64,000 nt of DNA from Cardinalis cardinalis (GCA_014549065.1 JACDOX010000057.1:3565991-3629990); one strand, 5' to 3'. Shown: positions 25,259-38,390, numbered from the stretch's first letter. Numbers and translations are program-made. Notes: generated from the sequence alone by a model not told the origin.

Positions 25259-27665
25259 CTGAGAAAAGAAATTATGAGAATATTTATACTGAGGGAAGTC
25301 GGTGTAATTAGGAAGTACATCAGTGTAAAACTGAACCCTAAAGATGGGAAACTTAAATCTAGCAAGTATGGAATTAGGAAAAACCCTGAATGTCTTTAGC
25401 ATGTCCACAGAACTTAAAAATGCTTCAGCTGTAAGATTTGCATAATAGTTTATGTAATAGCAGATTGAATCACACAGAGTCCTAATTTCTGATACTTGAA
25501 GGTCACCACCCTAAAACCCAAAAAGAGTTTTAGATAAATACCACATAATAGTAAGGTATANCCTTATGAGGGATCCTTATTCAGTCTTTTTAATTATGCC
25601 TTTTTGAGTATTACCTCCATCCTACAGCGCCATCATTTTCTGCAGCTGAAGTACATCCAGCCCTGCTGTTTACTGAAGAACATTCAATGTTCACTCAATA
25701 CCAGGAGACAGATCCTGGTAGAAATCCTCATTTGTCTGACACACCAGATCGAAGATTCAGGACAGTTTATTCTTGTAAATCAAATGAGTCATGGAATGCT
25801 CCCAAGGTCACTGAGCCCATGGTGCCTTCCTGAATATTGACAGATTGGATAGAAAGTCTACTGCTGCATCCACTCTGTCGGCTCCATCAGGGAGCTACAT
25901 TATGCCAGTCTTTGTACTCACAGGGCACTGTTTTTCCTACTCACCTCCCTAAGGAAACAATAAAAATCTGTCATATTTCTGGTAAGGTCCCAAGTATTTG
26001 CATTAGTTTCCTATGAAGGAATCGAAAATGAGTTTGAACAAACCTCCAGAAACACAAACATAACAGCATCCAACTGCTAAAAACTGGTAATTCTCTCCTG
26101 CTGAAAACAGACCTTCAAATACCTAGAGATGAAGTTCTATTCCACAACATCCTGTACTGAAATTCTTTCAATCTTGCTAAAAACAAAGGCAGTTTATCCC
26201 TCGTCACTTGTTATTTGACTTCAAAACAAGAAAACCAAAGTGCAACAGACATTGAAAAAATCTTGCAACTAGGTGTCATAAGAGGCAAATGTTTTACAGT
26301 ATTTGCACCCTCTTTAAGAACAACCCAATTGCTAGTACAAAAGCTCAATGTCTCACTTTTAGAACAGAATAGCAACTGGTTTTACAGTTTAAGTCTCATA
26401 TGACAATCAAAACAAAATCAACCTTATTGAACTGCAATTATATCCCTTTCACAGATAGCCATTGAATCAGGTAAGTTACTTGGGCCTTTAAGATAGTAAA
26501 TGAAATAAAAATCAATCAATCCTGACTAGCACTAATCTATTCAGGCACAAAACTCCACTAAATACATACAATGTAAAAATTATCAAAACCGACTGCGTAC
26601 TCCGCAACCTCCTTTAAAACTGGGTTTCTCCATCAAGGCTCTTAAATACAACTTCAGAATCCACAAATNCTGGCTTTTTCCTAATTCCAAGAAAAGCCAC
26701 TTGTTTGCTTTCAGACTGCAGCCAGCCAGGGCATCCACGCTCCCAGATCTCCTCCTGACTTCGGCTCAAGGCTCATGAATGAGCACAATTCAAAGCCCCG
26801 TGGGAAGGGTGGGATGGCCCCACGTTTAACAGTTACTGCTCCAAACTGTCTGCAGCTTGTCTGCTTGCATCACTTTGTTTTTTCCTATGAGCATGGCCTT
26901 TTTTTAACAGAAACATGGGATTCTGAAAGATGAGATGACAGTATGAGAAAAGTAGGCTATTTTGGGAAAATGTAAGTCTAAAATTGCAGCAAAGCTGTGA
27001 GCCAGAGAACTACGTTGGCAGTTTTTGTTTTTTTTTAAATAAAATTTCCAATAAGAAAATGCCTCATCCCAGTGACAGAATCAGATCTTTCTAGGAAGTC
27101 AGGTTCTGTTAATTAAACATAACAAAACAAGCATTTTCTCCAAAAAGCATGATTTTGAAAAGTGAATAACAGAATAAATTCAAATTTTTTGAGAAACATG
27201 TTTTTAGCACATACACAAAGATTTCACAGCTGATGGGGACACCTAAAGCAGTAACTAAGAAACCAAATACAAACACACAATATACATGCACTTATATAGT
27301 CAACAATAACACTTTGTATCAGCAAGTTCATCTTGAGATTAAAGAGAGAAAAAGTGCTCACTGCACTAAGTCCTATCTTCTCCAAACTGACATCTTCAAC
27401 ATATTTGCCCTAATTTCTAACGCATTATGATGGCCCAGAGACAGCTTACATGCTTACATCTTCTAAATCATTAAATGTGTGGGAGAAATTATGCCAAGCA
27501 AAGAGCTATCATGACTCTGCTACATGCTTGATGTCTGTCTGAATTCTCTCATCGTCCTTTAGTCATTTGACAAATTTGCCAATCTGAAAAACTGTTGTCT
27601 AAAATATCCAATCAAACGAAAATAAAAATGCTTTTGTATTTCATCACATATAAGAATATTCTCAC
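25259..27665 (-). other. DNER: DNER intron 3
   Basis: About 2.4 kb between exons 3 and 4. The donor GTGAG and acceptor TCTCAG are both consensus. I see no repeat, RNA gene or further exon in it. Confidence 0.9.
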
Positions 27666-27760
27666 TTTATTGATGTGTTCTGTGGAACTTCAAAGGAGAT
27701 AAGCCGGCCTCCAGCAGAAGTATTGGAACTGGCATTTCCACAAGCCACATCTGGGGTTAT
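27666..27760 (-). CDS. DNER: DNER internal coding exon (inferred exon 3): N-glycosylated inter-EGF segment
   Basis: A 95 bp exon read on the minus strand. The acceptor TTTTCAG precedes ATA ACC CCA; the exon ends ATA AA before GTGAG, giving phase 0 in and phase 2 out (31 codons plus 2 bases). It joins exon 2 as W-D-E-I-E then I-T-P-D-V-A-C-G-N, as in DNER. The peptide carries three N-X-S sequons close together (N-A-S, N-T-S, N-T-S), so this extracellular stretch is probably heavily glycosylated. It has one cysteine, probably paired with the one in the next exon. The reading frame here is too short to stand out unaided; homology and splice phase identify it. Confidence 0.95.
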
Positions 27761-30700
27761 CTGAAAAGAAAAATAACTTTATTTAACAATAAACCATAAA
27801 ATCTGACTAAAGAAAACACNAAATATTTTTTTTTACAAATGACACTAGTAAGTCCAGCAGTCATCTTCTAAAAACTCTCAGGAACATTCACTGAAACCTT
27901 TATGCTNCCAACACAGGTGCTGAAAATTCACATAACCATCCTTTCAGAGTTTTGTTCTAATAAAAACCTCTTGCAGAAAAGTCTGAACTTCTAAAGGCAT
28001 CTTCCTTTAATCCAGACACCATACACAGTGTCATGCAATACAGGAACCACAGAGACTCCTTAATTATTCAGATCTTCATAGCAGTAATTTCCTAAAGACA
28101 GTCTGAAAATTATTACTCTTTCCAAGGGTACATTTATTTCAAATAAGCAATACTTTATGTGGCATAATTGAGTCTATCACTTAATATCATCAGAAGTTTA
28201 AAATAACTTTTCATGTATCTTCGTCAACTTGCCTATAAAATGTCACATTAGAAAAAAAAACCAACAAATCAGTTTAATCTTCAAATTTCTAGGCAGTCTG
28301 CAATGCTATTCNTTCAGCCACAGAGAATGTTTGCAAACTTTTTACAACAACCTTANTACTGAAAATACAAATATGCAACCTGACACACTTCCGTGAATTA
28401 ATCTTACATCAAAGTAAAAGCCAGAATAAAATTTTTAATTTTAAATACAATTCAAATTTTAAATATTACATGAATGTAATGAAATACATGTAAATAATAC
28501 ATGAACAGAAGTCCAGAATATAATGCAAGTAATAATTTTTAGGACACTCAGAATTTAGCTTGACTCAGGCAAGANAAATACTCAGTATTCACGTTTCCCA
28601 AGTGAATGATTTCCCAGTGTCTAGATTATTCAATTCATTGTTGAATTCCTGATGTATACAGTATGAATACATATAGTTCATGAAAATAAAGCAAGATGCA
28701 ATTTTATTGTATTTTTTCAAATTAATTTTGAAAAATTATAACATATCCATTACAACTTTTAAATCTCAGAAGTCAAAAGTATGGACCTAACAGTCAAAGT
28801 ACAATGTATCCAAAATTAGTTTGGCTAACACTCTTCCTTTTATATTTGCCAACATTTAAACTTTTTTCTTTGAGAATCTGCATGCCTATTGAAACAAAGG
28901 GGAAAAAGAAATAAGTATCTCTATTCTCATACAGTCTTATACTACATCTATAACACACTCCTTTTTATAGTATTTCTATAGTTTTACAATTTCAGGGATC
29001 ATACCTTAGAACATAGGGGGGGAAATTGTAATGTAAGCATTTCATTTACCTTACTGTTTAATAATGGAAGTTTTTTAAGTAAAAGGTATTGATGTCTTTG
29101 CAACTAGAATAAAAATAAAAGAATCAGAAGCAAGAGCTGAACAAAGTAGCTACAGAACAAGACCTGAGATTTAACCTTTATAAAGTGGAAATAGATCCAG
29201 GAAAAAAAAAATCAAAAAAAACCCAAAAAACTTTAGCTTGCAAACACATCACATCAGAATTTAGGATTACTCAGCAGGAAAAGCACATATATTGTAAAGA
29301 TAATTAAAAGAGTGAAGGCAAAATGCATGATTTTGACTCTTCTATTAAGAGACCTGTAATGTTTGATGTATTTCTCTAGGAACTCCATTTGTAATTGGCC
29401 CTGACTTCCTGCTCTAAGAATGTGGTAAAATACCCATCTAGACCAGTAGGATGCTAAACCCAGACTTCACGACAACTGAAATTTGAATTTTTTTTATGTA
29501 TTAACAACCCTGATACTTGGAACAGACAAAAAACATAGGAAGAAGCAGTAACTCTCATAAGGAAAAAAATGGTCTCAGCAGTGTCCTATTTCAGCCAAGT
29601 TCTGTGGAGACAAAAAATGACAGCTTTGACACCGGAATTAAGAAACAAATTGCAGTTTTTTCACAGCTGTGAGAAATTTTTATAAAGATTTTTAAGTGTG
29701 TCTCTTTCATGTCTTAACAGAGCACTCCACAAGACTGTACTACTGAAGAACGAGGGCAAAGACAACCAACATATTACAGCAATAAAGAACACTCAGAAGA
29801 TGAAAACAATTTGTANTTTTCACACTCAAATACAAAAAAAAAGGTTCTAGAACTGGTAGGAGATATTTAAAACTGAAGTCACTGAGAAATATACTTTAAT
29901 GATTTTCAGAGGACAAGATAAAGATTACTTCTAGTCTAAAGTAAAAACTACAAATAGAGTAGGTATCAGTCATTTAAAGGCAACCAAAAGAAAACATAAC
30001 ATAACTGCAATGACATCCAACACTTCTCCTGAAGCATTTAATAATACAGAAACATCAGGACAGAGAGAAGGTTCTTGGGGAACAGACTTATAAACATTTA
30101 CACAAATGATGCAGCTACTTTAAAAATAGTCACCAAAGAAAATAAAACCTTCATGCACCCTCCAGAGTCTAAAGTATGTTTAGGAGCTGATTACAAAGAC
30201 AAGCTCCTGTGTCAACAGTCATCTAAGACTGTTCTTCAATACCTTATTTAGAGTTTAAAATTCTCAAATATCAAATTGTTGACATTAAATACAGAATTCC
30301 TCTTTACATAAATGTTCTGTAAGTTTGCATCTAAATCATGTTATATTTTTCTTAAAAGATAACATAATACATAAAAACTATATTTCTGCTTCAAATGCTT
30401 TTAGACTTTACATAGGTAAAAGAGCAGTATCATTTGAGAAAGCAAGAGTGAAATCTTGAGAGTTCTCACTCCTACAATCTCCACCTGGGCCTTCACAAGC
30501 CAACAGTGATTTTGATAGATTTCCTTACCAGGCCATGCCAGTGGTATAGAAGAGATTGCAAAGAAAATCAGGACTGGTGCCTAAGAGAGAAATAGACTGT
30601 TCTTCCACATTACAACTTTTCTGAAGAAATTAAATAGCATGAGTTAGGCAGATATTCTCCTGCCTAACAAAACCAGAATAATGAGATATACGCTTAATTC

Positions 30701-31209
30701 AACAAGTGTTGAAAATACATACATAAATCCCAAGGCAATATTTTTACATGAGTGAGTGCCTTTATTACTTTCCTAAGTGTACTAGACTTTAATTCAATAA
30801 GGCTGAGAAGAGGAGCATACAGACTAAGCCTACATTTATGCAGCCTCTCAGTGCTGAAATTAGTTCTCTGAAGATAGCTATTGTATATGAAATTTCACAG
30901 TAGATTTCTTAAAAAGTTGAGCAGACATTTGTAATTCTACAAGGCCTTATCAACACAGGCAGACTAATCCTGACAGTGCAAAATCCAGCCATTCTGCTGC
31001 CATGATACGTTTGCATTTCCTTTGTACCTCAGCCCCAAGTTGATAGAATGGCAGAAAGCTTTTACTTCTTGCAAAATGCACCACACTTTCCTCAAATTTA
31101 AAAGTGGTTTGTAAGTGGGATGGCCAAATTCATAAGTGCNTTAGAACATCCTCACTACCCTATCAACAAGGTATTAATAAATATTTCTGAAAACCAACAN
31201 ATAGTTCCA

Positions 31210-31385
31210 GTCAGTGGAGGAGGCTGCCAGGTATCTTGTGGACCTTCCATCCTTTGAGTTATTTAAGTCTCAGATGAATAAAGTCCTGAGCAATCTGTTC
31301 TAACTGACCCTGCTTGGAGCAAGGTTTGGACTAGAAAAAAATCCAGAGGTGCCTTGAACCTCACCTACACTGTGATGCTGTCAGT
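31210..31385 (+). mobile_element. CR1 LINE 3' fragment, older copy
   Basis: The order of blocks GAGGCTGCCAG, GACCTTCCATCC, an ATTTAAGTCTCAGATGAATA-type segment, TGACCCTGCTTGGAGCAAGG, TTTGGACTAG, CCAGAGGTGCCTTGAACCTC and a final CTGTGATGCTGTC matches the CR1 3' UTR and tail. It is more diverged than the 20.2 kb copy. The start is approximate. The 148-residue open frame beginning at 31354 starts inside this element and is not a gene. Confidence 0.85.
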
Positions 31386-33160
31386 GAAAAGTCACCCCAT
31401 GAGCCAGNTGCCTATTGAGTATGTCCTGTTAATTGTCATTGCAACTTCAGTGACACCACAGCTTTCACTAAATCCCACTCCTGCATACAGTGAAAGTGCT
31501 TCTTTTGAAAATANCCCTAAATTAACCACAAATAAGTATGTGTGCATGTGCACATTCAGGCACACACAGATACCTGTGACTCAGGTACTTTCNTCCTATC
31601 CTGAGAATGTTCTCTTTCAAAATATTGCCTTGGGAATTTTCTCTCTGGTCAACCTCTTGTTTTTTCATCTCAAAAATCTGTTCTCCTGTTTTTACCTCCT
31701 AGTGGGGCAACAGACAACTGCANAGTTTTGCAGCCAGAGCAAAATGGGGCAAATTAGTTTGGAATTAAACAGAATGTATGAATTCACACATAATTCTTGA
31801 ACTATATAAAAAAGATGGATACAAACTCATCCTACAGCAAAGACCAGTGCTTAAAAGTAAAAAAAACAAACTAAAATTTAAACACATTTGAAAAGACATT
31901 ATGTTATGGAAGGAGTGAGAAAATNAGTTTTTTTAGAAAAGCAAGGCTGTGTTCTGGGGTGGTACCCCATGAAAACTGGCACGGTCATTATGAAAGAAAA
32001 CCTTTCAGTTCTTCAGTAGGACAGAAGCTGTCATGACAAATGCAGTATGAGGGATGCTCTTGTAAATGCTAGTTCTTTCAGATTTTCTTCCAAGGGATTT
32101 CATATTAAATTTCAGTTCAATAAAGCAAGTTTCATAACGTGCAATTTTGGCTTTTCTGAGTATACAACTACTTTTCTATCAGAATAGGGCCNGCAGGATT
32201 TATTCTCTTCTGACCCTGTAAGTGTGGCAAGAGGCATCCCTCATTTTTAAGACATATAACACTTTTGGCAGTCTTCCTTATGTAAGGGAAAATACATTAA
32301 AAAAAAAACAGGTTAGATCCTAACTATAGATCTTGAACAGCTGTTGGCAAATAAAAAGTGAAAAGAGAAGTAGGAAAATAAAAGGCAACAGAATAGAACN
32401 GTAAGAGAGGGATCTAGTACTATCTACTTACTGTCAGGATGTCAAGCAACAAAGCAGGATCATTTCTAGCACAGAAACTGAACTCAGAACCAAAGTCTAA
32501 AAGGAAAAAAAAAAAAAAAGCAGTTCCAGTACCCTTGCCCTGTAGCACTACTGCTTCTGAAAAATCTAATTTCATTTATCTTAACTCCCACATCACTGCA
32601 CTTGGTTCTACCCTAAGATTTTCAGATGGGACAATGCTTGAAAGAAAATCAGAACAGAAAGAAAATCAAGGTTTACTTCTAACATATCTCACCAGTGGGA
32701 GAGAAAAGCAAAAGTGTTTAGAGTAGGAGTAGTGCCTCTCTGAGGAACACCATGGGAAGACTGACAGACTGCATCCAAAAACAGTATCAGATGAAGAAGG
32801 CTTACCAGTTATCACAGCACTGAAACCTGGTGTAAGGGAGGCTGCACATCCACCCAGCAAATTCTGCTGCTGGCAGCCTGTTTCTGTGCCCATCTGAGCA
32901 AGAGTCACTTTGCAGACTCAGTAACCACAGNACCAGGAGGATCCAGCACCTTCCAGTGCACAGCAATCCTCCAGATAACATTATTAAAACTTTGTTTTTC
33001 AGACTATTAATGCTAACATCACACCAAGAGGCATCAGCAGGCACAGGAGGCTCTCTTACACAATGACAGATTACCTAGATTATCACATCAGTAAGCTGCC
33101 TTCTTGTTTCAAGCCATCCTCCAAATTCACTGTCANCTTCATAAAATCTGACATTCAGCC

Positions 33161-33724
33161 TGTACTGGTTTTGGCTGGGATGGAGTTAATTTTCTTCTCA
33201 ATGGCTTGCATGGTGCTATGTTGCTATGCTTGCATGTTTTGGACGTGTGATGAANACAGGGTTGTTAACAGGGATATTTTAGTTATCACTGCAGTCTTCA
33301 TACAGCATCAAGGCCTTTTCTCTTCCACAGAGTGCCCTACCAGGGGGCAGGCTGGGGATGCTGAGGGAACACAGTGGGACAGCAGATGCCAACTGACCAA
33401 AGGGACATCCCACACCACAGGAGGCCATGCTCAACAATGAAACTGGGGCTGGGGGTGGAATTTGGCCACAGATGCTGCTCAGAGACTGGCTGGGCACCAG
33501 TTACTTGGTGGAGAATAATTAGGGCTTTTTTTATTACTTGTTTCGTTCAGGTTTTTCCTTTCTTGTTTTCTATTTCTCCTTTTTAAAATTAATGAACTGT
33601 CTTCATCTTCCCATAAGTTTTCCCACTTTTACCCTTCCAACTCTCTCTCCCATCTCACTGGATTGGGCAGTGAGCAAGTGGCTATGTGAGGCTTAGCTGC
33701 CTATCCTCTACTTAGATCACAGCA
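33161..33724 (+). mobile_element. Solo LTR of an avian ERVL-type endogenous retrovirus
   Basis: About 564 bp matching a common bird LTR by recognisable blocks in order: TGTACTGGTTTTGGCTGGGA at the start, GGAGTTAATTTTCTTC, ATATTTTAGTTATCACTG, AAGGCCTTTTCT, CAACTGACCAAAGGGA, CATGCTCAACAATGAAACTG (near the position of the usual AATAAA-like element), then TTAATGAACTGTCTTCATCT, TTTTCCCACTTTTACCCTTC and GAGGCTTAGCTGCC near the end. It starts TG and can end CA at 33724, flanked by CAGCC (33156-33160) and CAGTC (33725-33729), a possible 5-bp target duplication with one change. No gag, pol or env sequence adjoins it, so it is a solo LTR. The exact 3' end is uncertain by a few bases. Confidence 0.85.
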
Positions 33725-35159
33725 CAGTCACTCAACAAAGATTACTCCCATCAAGAATTAATAGTCATTTATTATTCCAGAGTCTATGGAGCTGTTCTGA
33801 AAAGAAATATAAGCACTGTGTAAACAAGTTCATTGAGCAAAAACTGCACATAGTCAAATCTTTGCATGCAGCGTATGAGCTCAGGTCACTGGAGGATAAG
33901 CTGGGACTTAGAAACTTCAACCTAAGACTGTCAAGNCAGCTACAGATATTTCTACACCATAACACTGAAAGGGAGTAAACAAAACAGGGTTGGGGTTTTG
34001 TTTTTTTCCCCCCTCATACTCTCGAGGACTTGAAAACANGACGATTCCCAAAGGAGCAGTTAAATGAATCCAGATACTTTTCAAAAACAGCTCTGGATAA
34101 CCAAAAATCCTGAGCCCATCCACCAATATAGCTTCAGAAGAGACCTTCAATATCTTGACATAATTGTACTTGCTAGAATTTCTGTCTCAATGAGCTTAAA
34201 TTTTAGGAAACTTAGTATTCATGACTATCTATTAAACATTATTTAGTAATGAAATATAATAAACTGAGGTTTGTATGAACTTCACGTAAGTTTTGTTTAA
34301 GCATATTGAGCTTTTAGAGACATTTAGGATATATTTAGAAAATAAATAAAGAGTAGCACCTATCCAGAGATGTTTACATCAAGTTGTCTATGAAAATTAT
34401 TTTTCTATATAAACAAAAAGTTCCATAAATTAATATTGTAGAGGAGAGAGTTATTGAAGTTACAGATTTATCCTGGAAGAAAGCTAATAATATTCTACCA
34501 AAACCTGTGCTTCCTTCATTCTCCTTATGTGTTTGTAGAATTTATTTTTCTCAGAGCAAAAGAAAAATTATAGAAATTTCAAAAACAAGTCTTATAAACA
34601 GTTAGAAAAGCTGTCCTAAGTCAAACCTAAATTANATCCATTCCAGCTCTTAACAGCAATAATAAGAGGGAACGTCAAGAAAATAGGGTAAGCAAAGGAC
34701 AAGCATATATACTCCAACCTGCACCCATTTCCATGTGAAAGCTTTTCCTAAGATGTCATTTTTAAGGACCAAGTTTCTATTCTGTATTTATCAATCTCAA
34801 ATGTATCTCTCCTCTGCTTTTGTTCAGATTCTGTTCCTCCTTCTGCACCCATATCATACTTTGACCAAAAAAATGCACAAACATGTAGCAACACATGAAA
34901 GTAGCCAAGACTAAAAGGCTCCTGTTTCAAGTACATACTTAGGGAATAATTCTGCCATTGCTGAGAGCAGGAACACTCAGGATTTTACACCTGATTCAGC
35001 CACACTCCTAAAGGCTTGCAATTTACTGACTAAGGACACACATAAAACAAATGCTGTCCCCACTGCAAGGGGAATTAGAAGTTTATTGTAGCCTCTAATC
35101 ATTAGTTCCAAAGCCTTGAATCTGAGCACAAAATTGCAGTATAAATAGAAGGTTAGACT

Positions 35160-35337
35160 AGGACTCACATGCTCAGCATTCTAATTTCTGGCTGCACACC
35201 TGGCAAATCACTTCAGTGCTCTGTGCTTCAGCATCTCAGTCTGTAAAATGGGAATAATACAGCTGATTTCCTTTGAAAAGAATTTCAGGTCTATTATGAA
35301 AAGCTGTATATAAGAGTATGGTANTGCTATTCTTACC
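35160..35337 (+). mobile_element. MIR-type SINE fragment
   Basis: Blocks TCTAATTTCTGGCTGC, CTGGCAAATCACTTCAGTGC, CTCAGTCTGTAAAATGGGAA and a tail resembling AAAGCTGTATATAAGAGTAT match a MIR/CORE-SINE with its 3' end. It is older and more complete at the 3' side than the 43.4 kb copy. Confidence 0.75.
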
Positions 35338-37603
35338 ATTGACTTTGTACATTGAAACCTTTATTAAATCCATTAATTGAGTAGGGTTAATGAGATGGTT
35401 TCTTTTTCCCACCATTACTGGCTAATAAATATCTCCTATACACTGTAACACAAAAGATGATAGAACTGGGGAAATGGGAATTGTTAGTTGCATCTCTTAC
35501 AAGGGGAACCAGTTGCTCCAAGTAGGAAAAAGAATTATCTTTCAATGGATGAGCACAAAGATAAAATCATATTATACTATGGAAAATCGACTGAAAAAAA
35601 ATTCTTGCTTATGATCTATGGTTTTAGTCCTTAATCTGCACATCAANAAAAGATTAATTTCTTATATGAAGACCACCAGAAATTAAACTGCATCCAAAGA
35701 CATCTGTGTGTTACCTACTGGTACAGACACTACTGAGACAGTTGATTCCAGCAAGCAGTGCTAAATGTATCCCTGGTATCCAGGGAATACAGAAAACATG
35801 TCCAGCTGTAAGCACATATCATGCCTCTCCTAGACAGCTTACTTCTCTCAGGTGTTCATTCTTTGAGTTCCCAAAGCTTCCCAGAAAAGCTTTCATGGAA
35901 ACTTCATCCTTGCAAGATAGTGAGAGCTTTCATTTGGAAAGAGCCTGGCAAAATTTCTCTCTGAGACAAAAGGGTCTGAAGAACATTAATTCACTTCCAG
36001 TATCAGTATAGAATAATTTGGAAAACAGACTGTCTTGGAAGATTTAGAAAAACAAACAACAACATAATATCAGTATTTGTTGTCCTCTCAAACGCAAAGA
36101 TCACAAGAGCACATTTTGCAATACAAAACCTACAGCTACTCTTCCTTTCAAGAGAGTGAAGGATCAAGTTTTGCAAAGTTCTTACAGCTATGAGGAAAGG
36201 TAGTGGNTTTTTTATTAACACATTTGACTTTTGAAACCTCCACTAAAGGAGCTTTGGAGCACAGACCTTCAGGCAAATCAACTCTCCTCAGTTAACAGAG
36301 ATCAGACACAATGTCTTGAATCAGCAACTGAAATCTTTTTGTTCCAGATAATCATCTCTCACTGTGACTTTCAAAGAACAAGGTAGAAGGTCATTATGCC
36401 ACACTGGAGAGCTTGTCAAAAATACAAGACNCATCACAGCATACTAAAACACATCAACACAAGCAATTTTGTAACAGGATAGCAAGTAATTGCCATGCTA
36501 GTGTTAGTCCTGCAATAGCAACTGATGANCTATCTGTAATTCTTAGGTAACAGAAGACATGCAGAAGGGTGAATTTCAGCTATTGGAATAGTCACTTGGG
36601 AATTATCTGCTTGACTGAAATTCTTACTGAATCTACCTAAAATGCAAACCAGGCAGAAATGTTCCTTATACAACACCAGACCACAGATTGAGGAAGACAC
36701 ACCAGGGAAATGTGGTACAGGGAAGAGCATGTCCTTAATTGANCAGGACATATGGACCACCCATGCAGAGATGAGACTGCATTTAAACTAAGTAATAAGA
36801 GCAGATCATTGTTTGTTTCTGCTTCAGNGCTCTCTCCAAACTCCATCCTTGGTGCCTGACATATGTTCTACTGCAAAATAACAGATATTGGAGATGGAAT
36901 TCCAGGAAATAAAGCTTTATGCTCCAGACATTGCCCACCAGCACTCCCACTGAAATGGAATGCAGCCCTATGAACACTTCTACCTCAGCTAAAATCAGAG
37001 CTGTAACACACCAAACATATATTTTAAACTTCCATAAAATTGATTAAATANATTTTACAGTGGAAACTTCAACAAATTTGTTTGGGCTAGAAAAGAGTGA
37101 TGAAAANCACACTTGTTCCATGATTAAACTCCTGCCTGCTCACTTTCTCACTATGCAGCATGTTAAAACACCTCAGGAGAATCAAACTCATTGAAACATT
37201 TCAAAAAAAAGACAGAACTGACATTTTACCTATTTATTCCTGAATAACCTGAAATAAAATTATATTACAAGGCCTNTCTCAAAAAGAAAAAGATGTCACA
37301 AAAATTCCAATTCTTTGCCTACAGAAATTAAAGTATTTTTTCAGCAACAAGTTTCATTATTCCTAGCACTTGGTACTAAGGTGATCATTACTTTAACAAT
37401 AACTTGGTTAAGCTTGATAATTCTTTTTAATTTTTGCAGATACTTAAGTCCATGCAAAACATTTAAGCATTACAAACAGCACAGAGTGCAACACAGTGGA
37501 AAGCAAAGATCACATTTATTAAGGATCATATGTTGTGTGCTTTCCAGCTGTAGTTTTACCAGAAATTAAGTTTTGACAGAGATTTGTTTGTAGGAGTTAC
37601 AAC

Positions 37604-37626
37604 AAATGTTTAAAATTTAAACATTT
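37604..37626. repeat. 10-bp-arm perfect inverted repeat
   Basis: AAATGTTTAA, a 3-base spacer AAT, then TTAAACATTT. AT-rich, so the hairpin would be weak. Confidence 0.8.
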
Positions 37627-38103
37627 AAAAGTTTCCACCTCTGTCATTGCATCCCTAGAGTTGTGCCCTGTGTAATGTGTTAGCTACCACTTTCAATCCT
37701 CAAGCAACTATGTTGTCTTAATAATGCAGAAACATGTAGCAGAATATGATAATAATGGAAAATACCAAAAAATATATTAAAGGTATTGCTTTAACTTTTA
37801 GCATTTCCTAAATNTATTTGATGTTTGGAGATATGTTGTCACACAATTGACTGGAAGAACCAATATTATCCCATTTCAAAGAAGTATCTAATACAACATA
37901 CCAGCCAACTTAAATCCATTACTCATAACATGGATCAAATGGGGTTTTGTTTTCATTTTATCAGCATATTAACTCAGGGCAGAGATCACATCTTCAGTCT
38001 TCTCATGAGNACATCATGAAACCCTGCAGAAATGACAACCTGAAAATAACACTTTACAGGTTTTTTTCGTCAGTGAATTTTCACTGTGACCGAACAGTCT
38101 CAC

Positions 38104-38390
38104 CTCAATTTCATCCCATTTGAGATCCACAACTCTCTGTCCAGCCTTTGGCTGCCACGTGGGTAAGGTGACAGTGGNTCTGGAGCGGGGCAGGGCAATG
38201 TCAGGCTGCAGGGTGGACGAGGCTGGGCTGCTGTGCCGGGGCGAGGCGGCCTCTGTCCCCGGGGAGGCTGCGGGGCTGCGGGCTGAGCGCTCACAGCGCG
38301 CTCCCTCAAAGCCGGCACTGCACACACAGAGGTAGCCATCCCCGCTGGTGCTGCAGTTACCATGGAGACAGGGGCTGCTGGCACAAGGAT
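38104..38390 (-). CDS. DNER: DNER internal coding exon (inferred exon 2): EGF repeat plus Pro/Ser/Thr-rich linker
   Basis: DNER is a neuronal single-pass membrane protein with tandem EGF repeats that acts as an atypical Notch ligand; it lacks a DSL domain. On the minus strand this exon starts after a TTTCAG acceptor in phase 1 and ends GAAATTGAG before a GTGAG donor (phase 0): 287 bp, 95 codons plus 2 bases. It begins with a complete six-cysteine EGF repeat (D-P-C-A-S-S-P-C-L-H-G-N-C to G-A-R-C), then a linker rich in Ala, Pro and Ser, then the diagnostic segment T-V-T-L-P-T-W-Q-P-K and W-D-E-I-E. An N-C-S sequon lies in the EGF. Compared with my memory of mammalian DNER, the serine run after N-C is short here. 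The base at 38178 is undetermined (NCC codon), so one residue is unknown. The exon is much richer in GC and CpG than its introns. The match to DNER is by recognition of the protein, not by alignment. Confidence 0.97.

Larger units (their letters stand above)
27761..38103 (-). other. DNER: DNER intron 2
   Basis: About 10.3 kb. It holds a CR1 3' end (31.2 kb), an ERVL-type solo LTR (33.2-33.7 kb), a MIR-like SINE (35.2 kb) and a small perfect inverted repeat (37604-37626). The AT-rich stretch about 28420-28760 has no identifiable element. No other gene is supported. Confidence 0.9.

Noticed and set aside
25103..25399. Plus-strand 98-residue open frame
   Set aside because: Antisense shadow of DNER exon 4; no motif of its own.
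31354..31800. 148-residue plus-strand open frame, the longest in the window
   Set aside because: It begins inside a CR1 tail, contains several unknown residues and has no recognisable domain.
33063..33440. 125-residue plus-strand open frame
   Set aside because: Mostly within the solo LTR, which is non-coding; no gag, pol or env similarity.
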